A program made the position numbers and the translations under genes. 64,000 nucleotides of DNA from Proteles cristata cristata (lineage: Eukaryota > Chordata > Mammalia > Carnivora > Hyaenidae), in the NCBI GenBank assembly GCA_017311185.1, contig JAESUZ010003902.1, positions 1,488,001 to 1,552,000 on the forward strand, given 5' to 3'. Positions 42,185 to 52,970 of the stretch are shown here, piece after piece (within the stretch, counting starts at the first letter, position 1; every line of letters starts with the position of its first letter). Below the pieces are notes generated by a model. The model was given only the letters and a program-made list of their open reading frames with translations. It was not told the origin of the DNA and made no database searches.

Positions 42185-42890
42185 GGTCATGGTTTTCTAC
42201 ATGTCTTCTATACATGGCCTTGAAGTCTCAGCATTTGACACTCCTCCTAGAGATGATGTGCTCCAGGAATCACATCCCTTCTGACGTGCCTTCTCTCCAT
42301 CCACCCTTGGAATAGAACCACCATAAATCCCATCCATCCACATTGCACAGGTTTCCTTAGGAGCTACCCCACACCCCTTCTACTTCCTTGGATCAATTTG
42401 CAACTACACTGTCAGAAAGAGGAGTCTGTGATTGTCCCAGTTCTCTGAGCTCCTCCCACCCTGCCCTCAATCGACTCAGGCCACGGCCACCTGCCCCAGT
42501 GTCCTCTGAGCTTCCATATGTCACTTACTCAGAGTGACATGGCCCTCATCATGCCCCCTCCCCAGCCGTTTCCTTGTTGGTGACAATTTGGTCCTGAGTG
42601 GCTCTTCCAGTCATGTGCTTTTTGTTCTGGGTGCTGGAACTGTCACCGGGCACGTCTAGAACTGACCGGAAGCTCCTGGTGAGACCTAAGCTGACGGTGG
42701 GAAGTCCGGCTCTCCTCCATCACAACCCCTGTCTCCGCGTCAGCAGGCAGCAGGTACCAGAAAGCAGCCCTTCTCCCCCATGGCCAGGCCAAGGCCAAAG
42801 AGAGATTCCTCATGTATCAGAACCCCACGTGTCCAAGTCCTCCCTTTCCAGGATCTTAGGTAGAAGGTATGGGAGAGCATCATGGGCACA
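42185..42890. other. Unique sequence, nothing recognised
   Basis: A perfect 7-bp inverted repeat TGTCACT...AGTGACA with a 7-bp loop sits at about 42520-42540. No gene is seen. Confidence 0.45.
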
Positions 42891-42894
42891 GGCA

Positions 42895-43005
42895 TGGTTC
42901 AAGCCCTGGCTCTTCACTTACTTACAGCATCACTGTGGGCAAGTCTTCCTGGGCCTTGGTTTCTTCACCCATAAGGTGAAGCTAATGGCCCACCAGCTTG
43001 TGGGA
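42895..43005 (+). repeat. MIR SINE fragment
   Basis: TTCAAGCCCTGGCTCTTCAC, CTGTGGGCAAGTCTTCC and GGTTTCTTCACCCATAAG follow plus MIR. Confidence 0.7.
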
Positions 43006-43009
43006 GGAG

Positions 43010-43530
43010 GTGAGATGAGGCCCATAGGGCCCATGGACTCTCCTTCTTCCAGGGCTGTGCTCTGAGCTCCTCAGGGACCCCTTGGTGGGACGAGCAATGG
43101 ACAGACCTTCCCCACCATCCCACTTGGCTCCAGAGTCTCGCAGGACCTGGGGCTTTCAGTGATAAAACTGGAGAAGTATCTGCAAACCGGGACACGTGGG
43201 TCACCCTACGTTCAGGTTCTACTCAAAGAGATCTGGCTCCATTTTGTCCTAAGCTAAGCACGGAGCAGGGGAAAAGAGAACTACCAAGAAGTTGTTCAGG
43301 CAGAGATGTGTATCTGTGGGCTCCAAGGCAGGGTCCTCTCTCTCCCTCAGTTTCCCCATGAGACACTTTCCAGGGGCCCTGGAGTGAGAAGACATGCACC
43401 TCTATCGCCTGTAGCTCCCCATTTTGTTTGAACTTGGTTTGGGGAGAGGGGTGAAAATGAACTGCCATGGCTGCCCAGCTATGCCCAGGCTCCTGGGTAT
43501 CAGCGGTGTTAGGATGATGGCACCTCCCTC
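43010..43530. other. Unique sequence, nothing recognised
   Basis: No repeat or exon is seen before the MER20. Confidence 0.45.
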
Positions 43531-43535
43531 TAAGA

Positions 43536-43751
43536 CGGTGGTTCTCAATGGCAGGGGGCCATTCTGCCCCACAAGGGGACACTGGGACATGTCGGAAGAC
43601 AGTTTTAGTTGTCACAACTTGGGGGGAGGGTGCTGCTGGCATCTTGTGTGTAGAGGCCAGCAATGCTGCTAAACACCCTTCAATGCACAGACCAACCCAC
43701 AGTCAAGTACTTGGCCCAAAGGACAAATAGCTGGGAGGCTGAGAAACCCAG
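43536..43751 (+). mobile_element. MER20 DNA transposon (hAT-Charlie), full length
   Basis: GGTGGTTCTCAATGGCAGGG start, GTTTTAGTTGTCACAACTTG, GTAGAGGCCAGCAATGC, AATGCACAGACCAACCC and a GAGAAACCCAG end give the full 216-bp non-autonomous element with inverted termini. Flanks CTCTAAGA and CTCTGGGG fit the hAT 8-bp target duplication, partly decayed. MER20 copies are known to act as endometrial enhancers in placental mammals; whether this one does is unknown. Confidence 0.93.
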
Positions 43752-43989
43752 CTCTGGGGCAGCCGGAAGAGGCAGGTTCTGGGTGGGGAGCTGGGAACCA
43801 AGAGTTTGAGGAGCCCATCCCTGTGTCTCTAGGTAACGAAGCTCAGCATCTGAGCCTCCCCCCAGGCAAGAAACGGAGTGCCCCCCCCCACCATGAAAAA
43901 CCGGAAGTGGCAAATGTCAGCGGCTGGCCTGGGAAAGGGGTGGCTGGTGGGGGTAGGGATGGGCACTTATGGCACGAGCCTGGCAAGGA

Positions 43990-44182
43990 GCAAGCTTTAT
44001 GGCTTGTTCCGTTCAGAGTTTTAATTAAGCGTCTCAAATAAGGATTTAATTGGGTTGTAACAAGCCAGGCTATTGTATGCGAGAGAAACACCTGGGGATT
44101 ATTAGAAAACATTTTTAAGGCAGTAAAGCTGCAGCAAACACTTGCAGTTGTTAAATCAGGAAATATAATTCCAGAGCTCAAC
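43990..44182. promoter_or_regulatory. AT-rich candidate enhancer block
   Basis: GTTTTAATTAAGCGTCTC, AAGGATTTAATTGGG, CTATTGTATGCG, GGGATTATTAG, CAGTTGTTAAATCAGG and GAAATATAATTCC lie in repeat-free sequence bounded by GC-rich DNA. TAATTAAGCG and TTTAATTGG are good homeodomain words. Confidence 0.38.
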
Positions 44183-44599
44183 GCCACACGCAGTGAGGGG
44201 ACCAGGCCACAACCATACGGGGAGCAGGGGAGGTACCCCTGCTCAGAGGGACTCCGTCCAAAGCCCTTGCCGACTTCTGCCTCTCGAGCTACTTCCGGGG
44301 GAAAAGAAGAGTGGCCAGACACAACCTGGGAGGGGCCGGGGGTGAACGTGCCAATTTACTGGCCATCACCACCAACCCCCTCCCCACCCCCAACTAGAGC
44401 ACACTGTTAATCCAAGGGCTGGGACCTGCTCGGCTCTCAGGGCATAAAACAACACCTGGCCAACAGTAGGCACAGTAAATGGGAGGAACGACAGGTGTCC
44501 AGGCCCATCTTATGGGGACCAGAGCTGGCCATGGCACTCCCTGAAGCCCAGGTTTCTGACTGGAGGGCCCAAGGGTACAAGTAAAATAGGCAGCTGTCA

Positions 44600-44811
44600 G
44601 GGCGCCTGGGTGGCTCAGTCCATTGCACAGCCGATTCTTGATTTCGGCTCAGGTCATGACCTCACAGTTCGTGGGATCGAGCCCCGTGTCTGGATCTCTG
44701 CTGACAGCATGGAACCGCTTGGGATTTTCTTTCTCCCTCTCTCTCTGCCCCTCTTGCACTCATAGTCTCTCTCTCTAAATAAATAAAAAAACATCAAAAA
44801 AACAAAGCTAA
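44600..44811 (+). repeat. Felid tRNA-Lys SINE
   Basis: Head GGGCGCCTGGGTGGCTCAGT, B box GGGATCGAGCCCC and tail AAATAAATAAAAAAAC. Flanks AGGCAGCTGTCAG and AGGTGGCTGTTAG fit a mutated target duplication. Confidence 0.96.
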
Positions 44812-45204
44812 CAGGTGGCTGTTAGCCTGATCCATATCTGGGGATGGAAAGTCCTGGCTGAAATGTCGCCCTCCTGCTAGTAAAGTGCCCTAAAACCCCA
44901 CCGTGAGGAGTCCTCCCCATTGGGTTAAAACAGAAACCCTTCCCTGACCGTGCCCAGCGGACAGTCTCCCCAGCACTCCATCTCATACCTGTTAGAGCCT
45001 GACCACAGGGCCTTGGAGCCTGACACTGCCTCCCCAGTAGGACTGTGGTGTCCCCGAGAGTCAGCCCCTGTCTACTTCATCCTCCAGTATCAGCAAGGAC
45101 CCAGACACACAACATGCTTAGTGTCTGTTGGGGGGCTCCGTAAACAACAGGTGGTTGGGGTGCACGGACCAGCGGCATCTTCTCTGCACCTGTCACTGGC
45201 CGGA

Positions 45205-45320
45205 CTCCCCGCCACGTGCCAAGCACTGTGCTCAGAGCTTCCCTCGCACCATCTCACCCAACTGTCCCAATGGCTTTGTGATGTGGCAGATCATCTCCAT
45301 TTTACAGAGAAACCCCCTCA
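45205..45320 (-). repeat. MIR SINE fragment
   Basis: ACGTGCCAAGCACTGTGCTC and CATCTCCATTTTACAGAG match reverse MIR. Confidence 0.75.
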
Positions 45321-45324
45321 CCCC

Positions 45325-46080
45325 CTCTACTGCTCTTCCCAAAGCTCCCCACTGGGCTGGTAGTGAAGGGAGCCCCTCTCCCAACCTGTGAAAGGCAGCT
45401 TGGATGTCAGTTCCCACGGCAGTACGTGGGGCAAGGCAAGTCCCTAGGCCCCCCGGAACCATGAAGGACCCCTCCTGCTAAAGCCCAAGAGGCTTCTGAG
45501 CACTGGGGGTGGGGAGGGAAGGAGCAAGGACGAGGGATGCTTCGGGGAGTAGTCAGGACACGCAGTACAGAGTAGAAGGCTCAGGTGCCTGAGGTTGGGG
45601 GCCTGAGTGCATAAAGGTGGGGTGGGGTGAGTCAGGTGCACATGGAGGGGCCCAGGAATCGCGGAGGGAGACTTGGGAGCACAGAGCTGGGGAGCTGAGC
45701 TGCATGATCCAGGGAGGGGGCCCAGGTGCATCAAGGCAGAGAGGCAGCTGCAAGGGCAGATGGAGGAGGTCACTCTCCCAGATCAGGACCAAGCGCTCTT
45801 GTCTCAGAAGGAAGGAAATTGCAAGTCAGGAGGCAGGTGGGAGGAGTGGTGAGCAAGGGAGCAGGTGAGAGCACAGCACTCAGCATCTGACCTTCAGGGC
45901 TGCTTTTTCAAAAGGTCTTTTCTGGAAAGCACCCTGAGGCCACAAATCTAAGTCACTCTCCCCACTCCACACCCTAAGGGGACTGAGGCAGCCGGGGAGG
46001 GGCCTTAGGGAATGCTCACTTCCCCTGCCCCGCCCAGCCTACCCCCTCCCACAGGAGCATGCCCCCCCACCCCGAGCATG
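45325..46080. other. Unique GC-rich DNA, no gene seen
   Basis: GGTGGGGTGGGGTGAG near 45617 is a short G-rich run. No other feature is seen. Confidence 0.45.
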
Positions 46081-46084
46081 GTCC

Positions 46085-46385
46085 TCTGGCTTAAGGCACT
46101 GCTTCAGGTCTTTGCTCAAACAGACTCCTCACCTGGGTCCTGGGGGACCTGCACCTCGAAGTCACAAGACCCCTTCCTTCCTCCTCCTGGTCCTCATCCC
46201 TGTATTATTTTGTCTCCTACACACTTCGTATTATGAAGCACACTCTACAGTTTACTTCAATTACCATGCCTGTGGTTAATGTCCCCACTGGAAGGTAGGC
46301 TCCGTGAGGGCAAGGATTTTTGCCGCTCTACTGTTTGCTCACTACCCAGTGCTCAGCATTGGGTATGGTAAGCATTCCCGAGGTC
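46085..46385 (+). repeat. L2 LINE 3' end, plus strand
   Basis: CAGGTCTTTGCTCAAACAG, GTAGGCTCCGTGAGGGCAAG, CACTACCCAGTGCTCAGC and TGGTAAGCATTCCCG are L2 3' terminal sequence in order. Confidence 0.85.
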
Positions 46386-46489
46386 CCTGCTGTATGACCT
46401 TCAGAAACCAATCACATGATCTTTCAGCCTTCCTATCATTAAGGTTGGCAGGACAGGTGTCCCTTTTATTACTGCCATCATATATATGA

Positions 46490-46735
46490 GTGAATAATAA
46501 TTATGGTGCTAATAGCTAACTTTATTGAGCACTTCATATGTGCCAGGTCCCATGATAAAGCTCCACACACATAAATCCAATCCATTTAATTTTCACAGCA
46601 ACGCTGGGAGGTTAAGTGCTATTAACCCAATTTGACAGCTGGGGAAAACAGAGAAGTAAGGTAAACTTACTTCAGGTAAAAAACTTCAGAGAAGTAAGGT
46701 AACTTGCCCAAGGTCACACAGCCATGGGCCCCGCA
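46490..46735 (-). repeat. MIR SINE with internal duplication
   Basis: TTATTGAGCACTTCATATG, TTTAATTTTCACAGCAACG and CCCAAGGTCACACAGCC are reverse MIR. CAGAGAAGTAAGGTAA occurs twice (about 46649 and 46686), a local 37-bp duplication within the element. Confidence 0.92.
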
Positions 46736-46739
46736 CCAC

Positions 46740-46905
46740 GCTGGGGGCTCCCCGTGCATTACATCACGCTCACCATGCTTGTACAAGGCAATAACTCTAC
46801 TTCACGGAAAAGGAAACTGAGGCCCAGAGAAAGGCAGCAACCTGTCAGAGGTCACCCAGGTAGCGAGGTGCATGCACACATCAGTCTGAATCTGAATTCA
46901 GCCTC
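46740..46905 (-). repeat. Second MIR SINE in tandem
   Basis: GGAAAAGGAAACTGAGGCCC, AACCTGTCAGAGGTCACCC and GTCTGAATCTGAATTC are a separate reverse MIR, directly after the first and in the same orientation. Confidence 0.82.
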
Positions 46906-46909
46906 CTTT

Positions 46910-47415
46910 CCCCCATGTCCATTTGGGCAGGAAACTTCCCAGCAGAAGTGCGCGTTCAGAGGGATGTGAAATCAGAGTAGGCAAGAAGGTAAGCCTTGCA
47001 AACGATGGCCTGGATCCCAATTCCTTTCTTGGGTCAAAATGCCAGCGGGGAGTTCTTCCATCTCTGAAACCCACGTTCCACGCTCGTCCACAGCACACGC
47101 GGAAGCACCGCGCTGGGCCCTGACTTCGCTTACTCCCCAGCCAGAGAAGCCGGCGGCGGACGCTGGCTGCAAGGTTAGAGAGTAACGCATATGGCTGCAG
47201 CCCTGCCTCCTTCCATTCTGCCATAACCATCCACGGGGACTCCTGGGATCACCAACGAGTAAGGTTCATTCCCAGCGTAAAGAATCAATATACCTGGGGG
47301 TGCTGCGAATGTATGGTCTGTGTCTCCCACCCCCGCTGCCCGGAGTACTCAGAGAGATGAACTCCCTTGGGCCAGGTGCTCCGTCTTATTGTCACAAACC
47401 AGGAGTGGCTGTGAT
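46910..47415. other. Unique sequence, nothing recognised
   Basis: CpG-containing stretch near 47085-47170 (CACGCGGAAGCACCGCGC, AGCCGGCGGCGGACGC) is too small for a clear CpG island. No exon is seen. Confidence 0.45.
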
Positions 47416-47419
47416 AGAC

Positions 47420-47560
47420 AAGTGGTCCTTCCATCTGCCTATTGTCAGAAAGAATTGCCTGAGATCAATTGTTCTAAAGCAAAAATCAATTGCATTTGGC
47501 AATTGTCCTCTCAGATTTAACGAGTTTATATTCAATAACTCCATACAGCAGGGAGCTTAA
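47420..47560. promoter_or_regulatory. Candidate conserved block with three CAATTG words
   Basis: GATCAATTGTTC, AATCAATTGCATTTGG and GGCAATTGTCC place three CAATTG cores within about 45 bp, followed by AGATTTAACGAG and GTTTATATTCAATAAC. Repeat-free and AT-rich. Enhancer identity is inferred. Confidence 0.35.
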
Positions 47561-47564
47561 TGTA

Positions 47565-48840
47565 CTTGCTTGGTGGGGGACGGGGTGCACCTGTACCTGA
47601 CTCCCCTTGGCAGGAAGCCACAGGGCTCTAGCACTGGCTCACCTCCGGAACACTGTGGAATTTCTCCCTGCTCATGGAAGGGGCCTGGGATGGTCTGTCG
47701 GGAAATCTCCCAGGCCTGAACCATCACGCCAGGTATAGAACTGTCCATTTGTTCGCTGGCGGGAAGAGATGTGGATTTGGAGAGAAAGCCGGGGCCCTTC
47801 TTGTTAAAGTAAGAAGCTGAGAATCTGGATGGGTTCTTCAAGTCCTCAAAAGAAGGCTCGGAAGGAATTTAAATTTCTTCAGAGGCAGAATCCGAGACTA
47901 AGAATTGAGCGCCAGTGGTTTACTTGGGAGGTGACCTCGAGCTACACTGGTGGGGAGAGGAAAATGAGGAAAGGGGTAGCTAATAATGGATGCTTTATCA
48001 ATTGGGCTCAAGCAGCCACCACAGGGGGCCTCTGGGAGACACGGGACGGGGGGGGAGGGGGGGGGAACCTGCCTCAGAGCTACGGAGCTATCCCAATGGA
48101 GGGGAGAGCAAGCAGGGGTAGTGACCTCCTGCCTCTGGAAGAAGGTTCGCTCTGCCCTCCAGCTCGCAGCAGGGGTTAGTAAGCAGCCCCGGCTCCCAGA
48201 GGAACCAAAGAAGAAGGTGCGGAGCCTAGGGAGGGCACAAGACACCCTGCCAGGAAGAGGAACAAAATATTAGCTTCTACCTACATCCATCTGAATTTCA
48301 CCCATTTTAATTACCTCTTCCCACATAGGAGGGATGAGGTCCATAGGAGGTGGACCTCGGTATATCTGCTTACAATACACAAAGAATAAATCACACTTAT
48401 CAAGGTGCATGCTATCCTTTTTAGTTGGTGGGTGATCATTATCAACCAAAGAAAAGACTGGTGATCACTGCCCTCAGTTACGCACATCGGCCCTCAGCCA
48501 AACAGCCACCTGGATGTCAGATATTACCAGCAACGGTCCCATCAACCATCTCTTGCCCACCAGAAACCCGAAGTCGGATGGAGAATAATCACATTTTGGA
48601 GAATGGGCAGAAGAGCAGGCCAGTCACCTACTCCTCCAGCCATCCTAGGATCTGTCCTTGCTCAAGCTGTCCACTTGGGGCATATTTAAGCTCCTGGCTT
48701 AGTTTCGTCTTTATGAGTTCTGTGCTTGTGGCTTCAGGTAACATGAAGGGTAGACAGTAACAGACCCAGTCGTAGGAAATCTGCTCCTGCCATCTGTTAG
48801 AAGGATTTTGTGTCCCTCAGCACCTTCCATAGAATACCCC
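47565..48840. other. Unique sequence with one G4 run
   Basis: Apart from the G-run at 48043 no repeat family or gene is recognised. Frames of 94-116 codons lack domains. Confidence 0.45.
48043..48065 (+). other. G-quadruplex-capable run
   Basis: GGGAC, then G8, A, G9: four or more tracts with loops of 1-2 bases on the plus strand. Confidence 0.75.
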
Positions 48841-48848
48841 AGAGGAAG

Positions 48849-49040
48849 GGACGCCTGGGCTCAGTGGGCTAAGCATCCCCTCTTGATTTATGATCTCACA
48901 GTTTGGGAGATCGAGCCCCACATCGGGCTCCGCGCTGATATCATGGAGCCTGCTTGGGATTCTCTCTCTCCCCCTCCTTCTCTGTTTCTCCCGTTTGTGC
49001 CGTCTCTCTCTCAAAATAAATAAATAAGCTTAAAAAAAAA
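48849..49040 (+). repeat. Felid tRNA-Lys SINE
   Basis: Head GGACGCCTGGGCTCAGTGGG lacks the usual GTGG repeat. B box GAGATCGAGCCCC, CT body and AAATAAATAAATAAGC tail are clear. Confidence 0.95.
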
Positions 49041-49062
49041 GCCCTAGATGAAATTACTTTTA

Positions 49063-49271
49063 TTTTTTTAATGTTTTATTTATTTCTGAGAGAGAGACAG
49101 TGTGAGCAGGAGAGGGTCAGAGAGGGAGGGAGACACAGAATCCGAAACAGGCTCCAGGCTCTGAGCTGGCTGTCAGCACAGAGCCTGACGTGGGGCTCGA
49201 ACCCACGAACCGGGAGATCACAACCTGAGCCGAAGTCGGACCCTTAACCAACTGAGCCACCCAGGTGCCCC
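49063..49271 (-). repeat. Felid tRNA-Lys SINE, minus strand, beside previous copy
   Basis: T-rich start, ATGTTTTATTTATTTCTG, and head CTGAGCCACCCAGGTGCCCC. The target duplication GAAATTACTTTTA is perfect (49050-49062 and 49272-49284). Tail-to-tail with the copy at 48849, 22 bp apart. Confidence 0.97.
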
Positions 49272-49274
49272 GAA

Positions 49275-49612
49275 ATTACTTTTAAATGAAGGGTTAATAC
49301 AAGGTTTATTTTGTCCCAGAGGTACTAGGGTGATCTTTCTGTAAAGAAAAGGTAAAACTTCTATAACTAGGAAGCACAGAGTTAAAAATACATGGCCCCA
49401 TTACAGCAACTTCAAAGGACATTATGACTTAACAATAGCATTTTATCATGCTTCCCGGAAAACATTTTATTTCTAGTTTATATTTCTCCTTGTCCTAAAT
49501 ACTTTGAAAAATAAGTTAGCCACCTTTTTAATGTAAGCCTTGTAAACAGCCTCAAATTACTTCCGTGGAAGGAGATGGGAGTAGATAACTAATTCATTAA
49601 TTAAAAATTAAT
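49275..49612. other. AT-rich sequence between SINEs
   Basis: No repeat family is recognised. ATTCATTAATTAAAAATTAAT at the right end is the A/T-rich target of the next SINE. Confidence 0.45.
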
Positions 49613-49615
49613 TCG

Positions 49616-49822
49616 GGGGCACCTGGGTGGACAGTCCATTAAGCATCCGACTCTTGATTTCAGCTCAGGTCATGATCTCGTGGTTTGTGTGATCGAACCC
49701 TGCGTCGGGCTCTGCGCGGACAGCACAGAGCCTGCTTGGGATTCTCTCTCTCCTTCTCTCTCTGCCCCTCCTCGAGCACACTCCCTCCAGCTCTCTCTCA
49801 AAATAAATGAACATTTATTTAT
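49616..49822 (+). repeat. Felid tRNA-Lys SINE
   Basis: Head GGGGCACCTGGGTGGACAGT, B box GTGATCGAACCCTG, CT-rich body and AAATAAATGAACATTTATTT tail. Confidence 0.95.
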
Positions 49823-50004
49823 GTCGGCTCCCTCCCCGCCCCTCCCCCCTACGGGCTCCCCAGCTCCCACTCTCTACTGCCCAGTGCTGCCCCCAGTGGG
49901 CAAGGGAGGCAGGGGGTAGGGAACCTGCATCGGCACCTGCTCCCATAAGAACCCCCAAAGCCAGCTTGAAGGAAGGGGGTGGATGAAATACCTGAGGCCG
50001 CGCT

Positions 50005-50042
50005 TGGCCCAGCTGCGCGCATGCGCGCGCGCACACAAACAC
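50005..50042 (+). repeat. Short GC-rich alternating patch
   Basis: CTGCGCGCATGCGCGCGCAC includes the perfect palindrome TGCGCGCATGCGCGC(A), alternating purine/pyrimidine and Z-DNA-prone, leading into a short CA run. Confidence 0.7.
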
Positions 50043-50139
50043 ACCAGGAAACCTTGGCAGGGACGCCTGCAGGCCAAAGAAAGCTGCTTTCCAAAACAAG
50101 CACTCATCAGAGGGGACACAGGCGAATGCAACGGGGCAG

Positions 50140-50300
50140 AGAGTCACAGGCTCCTGGCTCTGATCCCCGCCACACAGCCCACCCTCTGAGGGGCTTGGTC
50201 AAGCCAGGCACCTTCTCTGAGGCTCCATTTCCTTATCTATAAAGCAGAGATAAGAAGACCGGTCTCCCTCACAGGGTGGGTATCAAATTGAAAACTGTGC
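50140..50300 (+). repeat. MIR SINE
   Basis: GGCTCTGATCCCCGCCACAC, GGCTCCATTTCCTTATC and AGCAGAGATAAGAAGACC follow plus MIR. Confidence 0.7.
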
Positions 50301-50304
50301 ACAA

Positions 50305-51530
50305 AAGGGCTTTGAAAAGGATAAAGAATCACACAAAGAAGTAGAGAATTGTTCCCTCTGAGAGCTAAGTGACCCCAGGAAAGCCAGGGAAATATTGAGC
50401 TTCAGGATCTGGAGCGGAGCTGGGGGTCTGGGGTCTGGCCAGCCCCCACTTCCCCGCCCCTCCCCCACCCCCAAATCTCCACTCCCTTTGTTCACATTTG
50501 TGCCCTTGAATCAATAAGCTTGGTCTTTAGAGAAGGGGCCTCCAGAGGTCATGGGCGGTCATCCGGGTCCTCATGTTCCATACCTGGCGGCGTCCCTTTG
50601 TTGTCACTGAACTGTAGAGGGGGCTTGAGTCTCTCTGTGTGTCTATACGTGTACATGTGCGAGTATCTGTGTATATGCATGCACATGTGTGTGCTATGTG
50701 TGTCCTCTAAAACCTTTCAATGGTGATTTCTACAAGTGACTTAGGCGTGGTGACCACGGTGGGGACAACCATTATCTACACTGGCTGAAGCCCACATTCA
50801 CAACACACCTACTGTGTTTAACTGAAGTCTCTTCATGTCTCTTCCCCACTGAGACCCCTGGATTGCCACCCACGGATCTCGGCTCTCCGAATCTCTGGAC
50901 CCCGTCCCCAGCCAGCCCAGCAATGCAGAGGGAGCCCCTGATGGAGTTGGAGCCCTAACTCTGCTCTCTGGGTGTGACACAGGGTTGCTGCCTTATTTCC
51001 TGGGCTCCAGTGCCAGTCTCGGGCACCTGCCTAACAGTCTTCTCCCTCTAAGGACCATCTCTCCAATGACAGCACCCCTGAGTCCTGGCCCACTTCTGCC
51101 TGCTGCCTTGAACCTCACCGGCTTCTGGGACTACTCCTCTGAGCTCATCACTTTCTGGCCACTCTTCTGCCCGTGTTGTAGCTTTCAGGGTCTTCTTGTC
51201 TGGGTCCCTCCCTGATTTCTGCTGCCAGCCCCTCCCTCACATCACACTCTGCCCTGAAAGGACAAGGCCCCATCCCCTACCTGTAACTGCATCTCTGCTC
51301 CCACCCTCCACCTCCCCACCCCCTCCCAGGCCCAGTTCTGCCCTCCTAGGCAGCCCAAGTCTCATCCATCGGACCAACCTTCCCTCTCACATCCACTAAA
51401 AGCCACATGGGAAGTCTGTAAAGCCCTGGGAGGCCGTGTTCCCCCGTCCTAGACCTCAGGGGTGTGCAGCCAAGGATAAGAGCAGATGCAGCCTCCAGAA
51501 AGCCAGCTAACAAGGAAGACGCTGGGTGTC
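50305..51530. other. Unique sequence with a TG-rich stretch
   Basis: 50630-50705 is TG-rich (GTGTGTCTATACGTGTACATG, ATGCATGCACATGTGTGTG). Otherwise no repeat family or gene is seen. CT-rich words dominate 51200-51380. Confidence 0.5.
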
Positions 51531-51539
51531 TAACAACAG

Positions 51540-52000
51540 ATGGTACCAATCATATACCAGGAGGGATCACCAGGGAAGGTGTCTTGGAGAAGGCAGGACC
51601 TGATCTGGGCTTTACAGGATAGAACGTGGGTGGGCAAAGAGGTGAGAAGGTGCATATGGCTGGCAGAGCAAAAACACCACAAGGGTCGGGAAACTGCAGA
51701 TCACTCCATCATTCATTCATTCATTCATTCATTCATTCCACAAATATTTATTGAGCATCTACAGTATTCTAGGCAATCCCCAAGGCACTAGGCATATTAT
51801 GGAAAATAAAGCAGATGAAAGCATGTCCCCATGGGATTTACCCTCAAGGTGGTTTATGCCTGCTGGTGAGGATGAAAAGGTAGGTAGATGCCAGATCATG
51901 GAAGGTCTTGAATGCTCAGCTGAGGAGGTTAGGCTTTGTTGTACAGGCAACGGGGAGCCCTTAAGTGTTTCTGAGGAGACATGCCAGAGACTGAGAATCC
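51540..52000 (-). repeat. L2 LINE fragments with (ATTC)8 tail
   Basis: A pure CATTC/ATTC run (51707-51738) then CACAAATATTTATTGAGC is the reverse L2 3' terminus. GAAGGTCTTGAATGCTC and ACAGGCAACGGGGAGCCC continue it. A second L2-like stretch (GGTGTCTTGGAGAAGGCAGG, 51575) lies to its left, so two copies abut. Confidence 0.88.
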
Positions 52001-52004
52001 CTGA

Positions 52005-52255
52005 CACAGAAGGTCACCTGGGTTAAGACAGAGATGAAGATGTAGCCACAGAGAAGCACATGGATGTGAATGAGTGGGCAGTGAAATGGGGAATCAGGAG
52101 GCCTGAGGCTGGGTGAGCCTCCTCTGTAAGGCCATCTGTTTCCCTGAGGTCTCCTGTCTCTAAATGCACAACGGGGAGAACAAGCATGAATCCCAGACCC
52201 CAGGGGGCAAACTCCGGCTGTATTCACTGGGGTGGGGGTGGGAAGGCTTCTCCCC
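52005..52255. other. Unique sequence, nothing recognised
   Basis: No repeat or exon is seen. Confidence 0.4.
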
Positions 52256-52259
52256 ACCC

Positions 52260-52560
52260 CCGGCCTGCGAGCCTTAGCTCAGAGCAACTTAACTAATGCA
52301 GTGCGGAGGACCTCAAAGGCCTGGTGAGGCCTAAATTTAGCCAGGCAGGCCACGTGCGGAACCGCTCCCCTGAATTTACTTAAGGGCAAGGGTTGGCCTG
52401 TTCTGCCGGGGACGGCACTTTGTTTCAGGCTCATGCCAGCCAGGCTGAGCCTGATGGGTCCTCAGAGCTTTCTTTAAACGCAGAGAAAACATTAAATGAT
52501 TTTTCTGCAAAAGCCTCAGCATGAGAGGAGGCGGCGGCTAATGGAGGTTTGAGTCAAAGA
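52260..52560. promoter_or_regulatory. Candidate conserved noncoding block
   Basis: AACTTAACTAATGCAGTGCG, GGCCTAAATTTAGCC (imperfect inverted repeat), CTGAATTTACTTAAGGG, CACTTTGTTTCAGG and AACATTAAATGATTTTTC in repeat-free DNA. Confidence 0.28.
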
Positions 52561-52804
52561 CCTTCCCGGTCAATGCCCCACAGGACTCAGTTGAACTTCT
52601 TTGCAAAAAATCTAAAAATCGAAAGTCCCTCTGGACAAAGGGCAGCCTCCATGCAAACCAGGCACATGGGTTACACACTGGCGCTCCGTCCCCAGTGGCC
52701 TGCGGGGGCTTCGGGCGGACAGGGAGGGCCTGAGCTGAACGTCTCCAGTGCTGGAAGGAGTCCCGGAAAGGCCACAGCTCTGCTGCGCTGAGCACCCTCC
52801 GAGG

Positions 52805-52970
52805 GCGAACCATGCTTCTCCACTTCACAGGAGAGGAAATTGAGGCTGGGGAGGAGCCCAGGAACTTGTCGAAGGCCACATGGCAAATCGAGGTGCAGGC
52901 AGGATTTGAACCAGGTCTGTCACCACAGCTACTTCTTACGACCAAGAGACTGCTCTATAGCCCTATGGCA
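52805..52970 (-). repeat. MIR SINE
   Basis: CTTCACAGGAGAGGAAATTG, AGGAACTTGTCGAAGGCC and GGATTTGAACCAGGTCTGTC follow reverse MIR. Confidence 0.88.
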
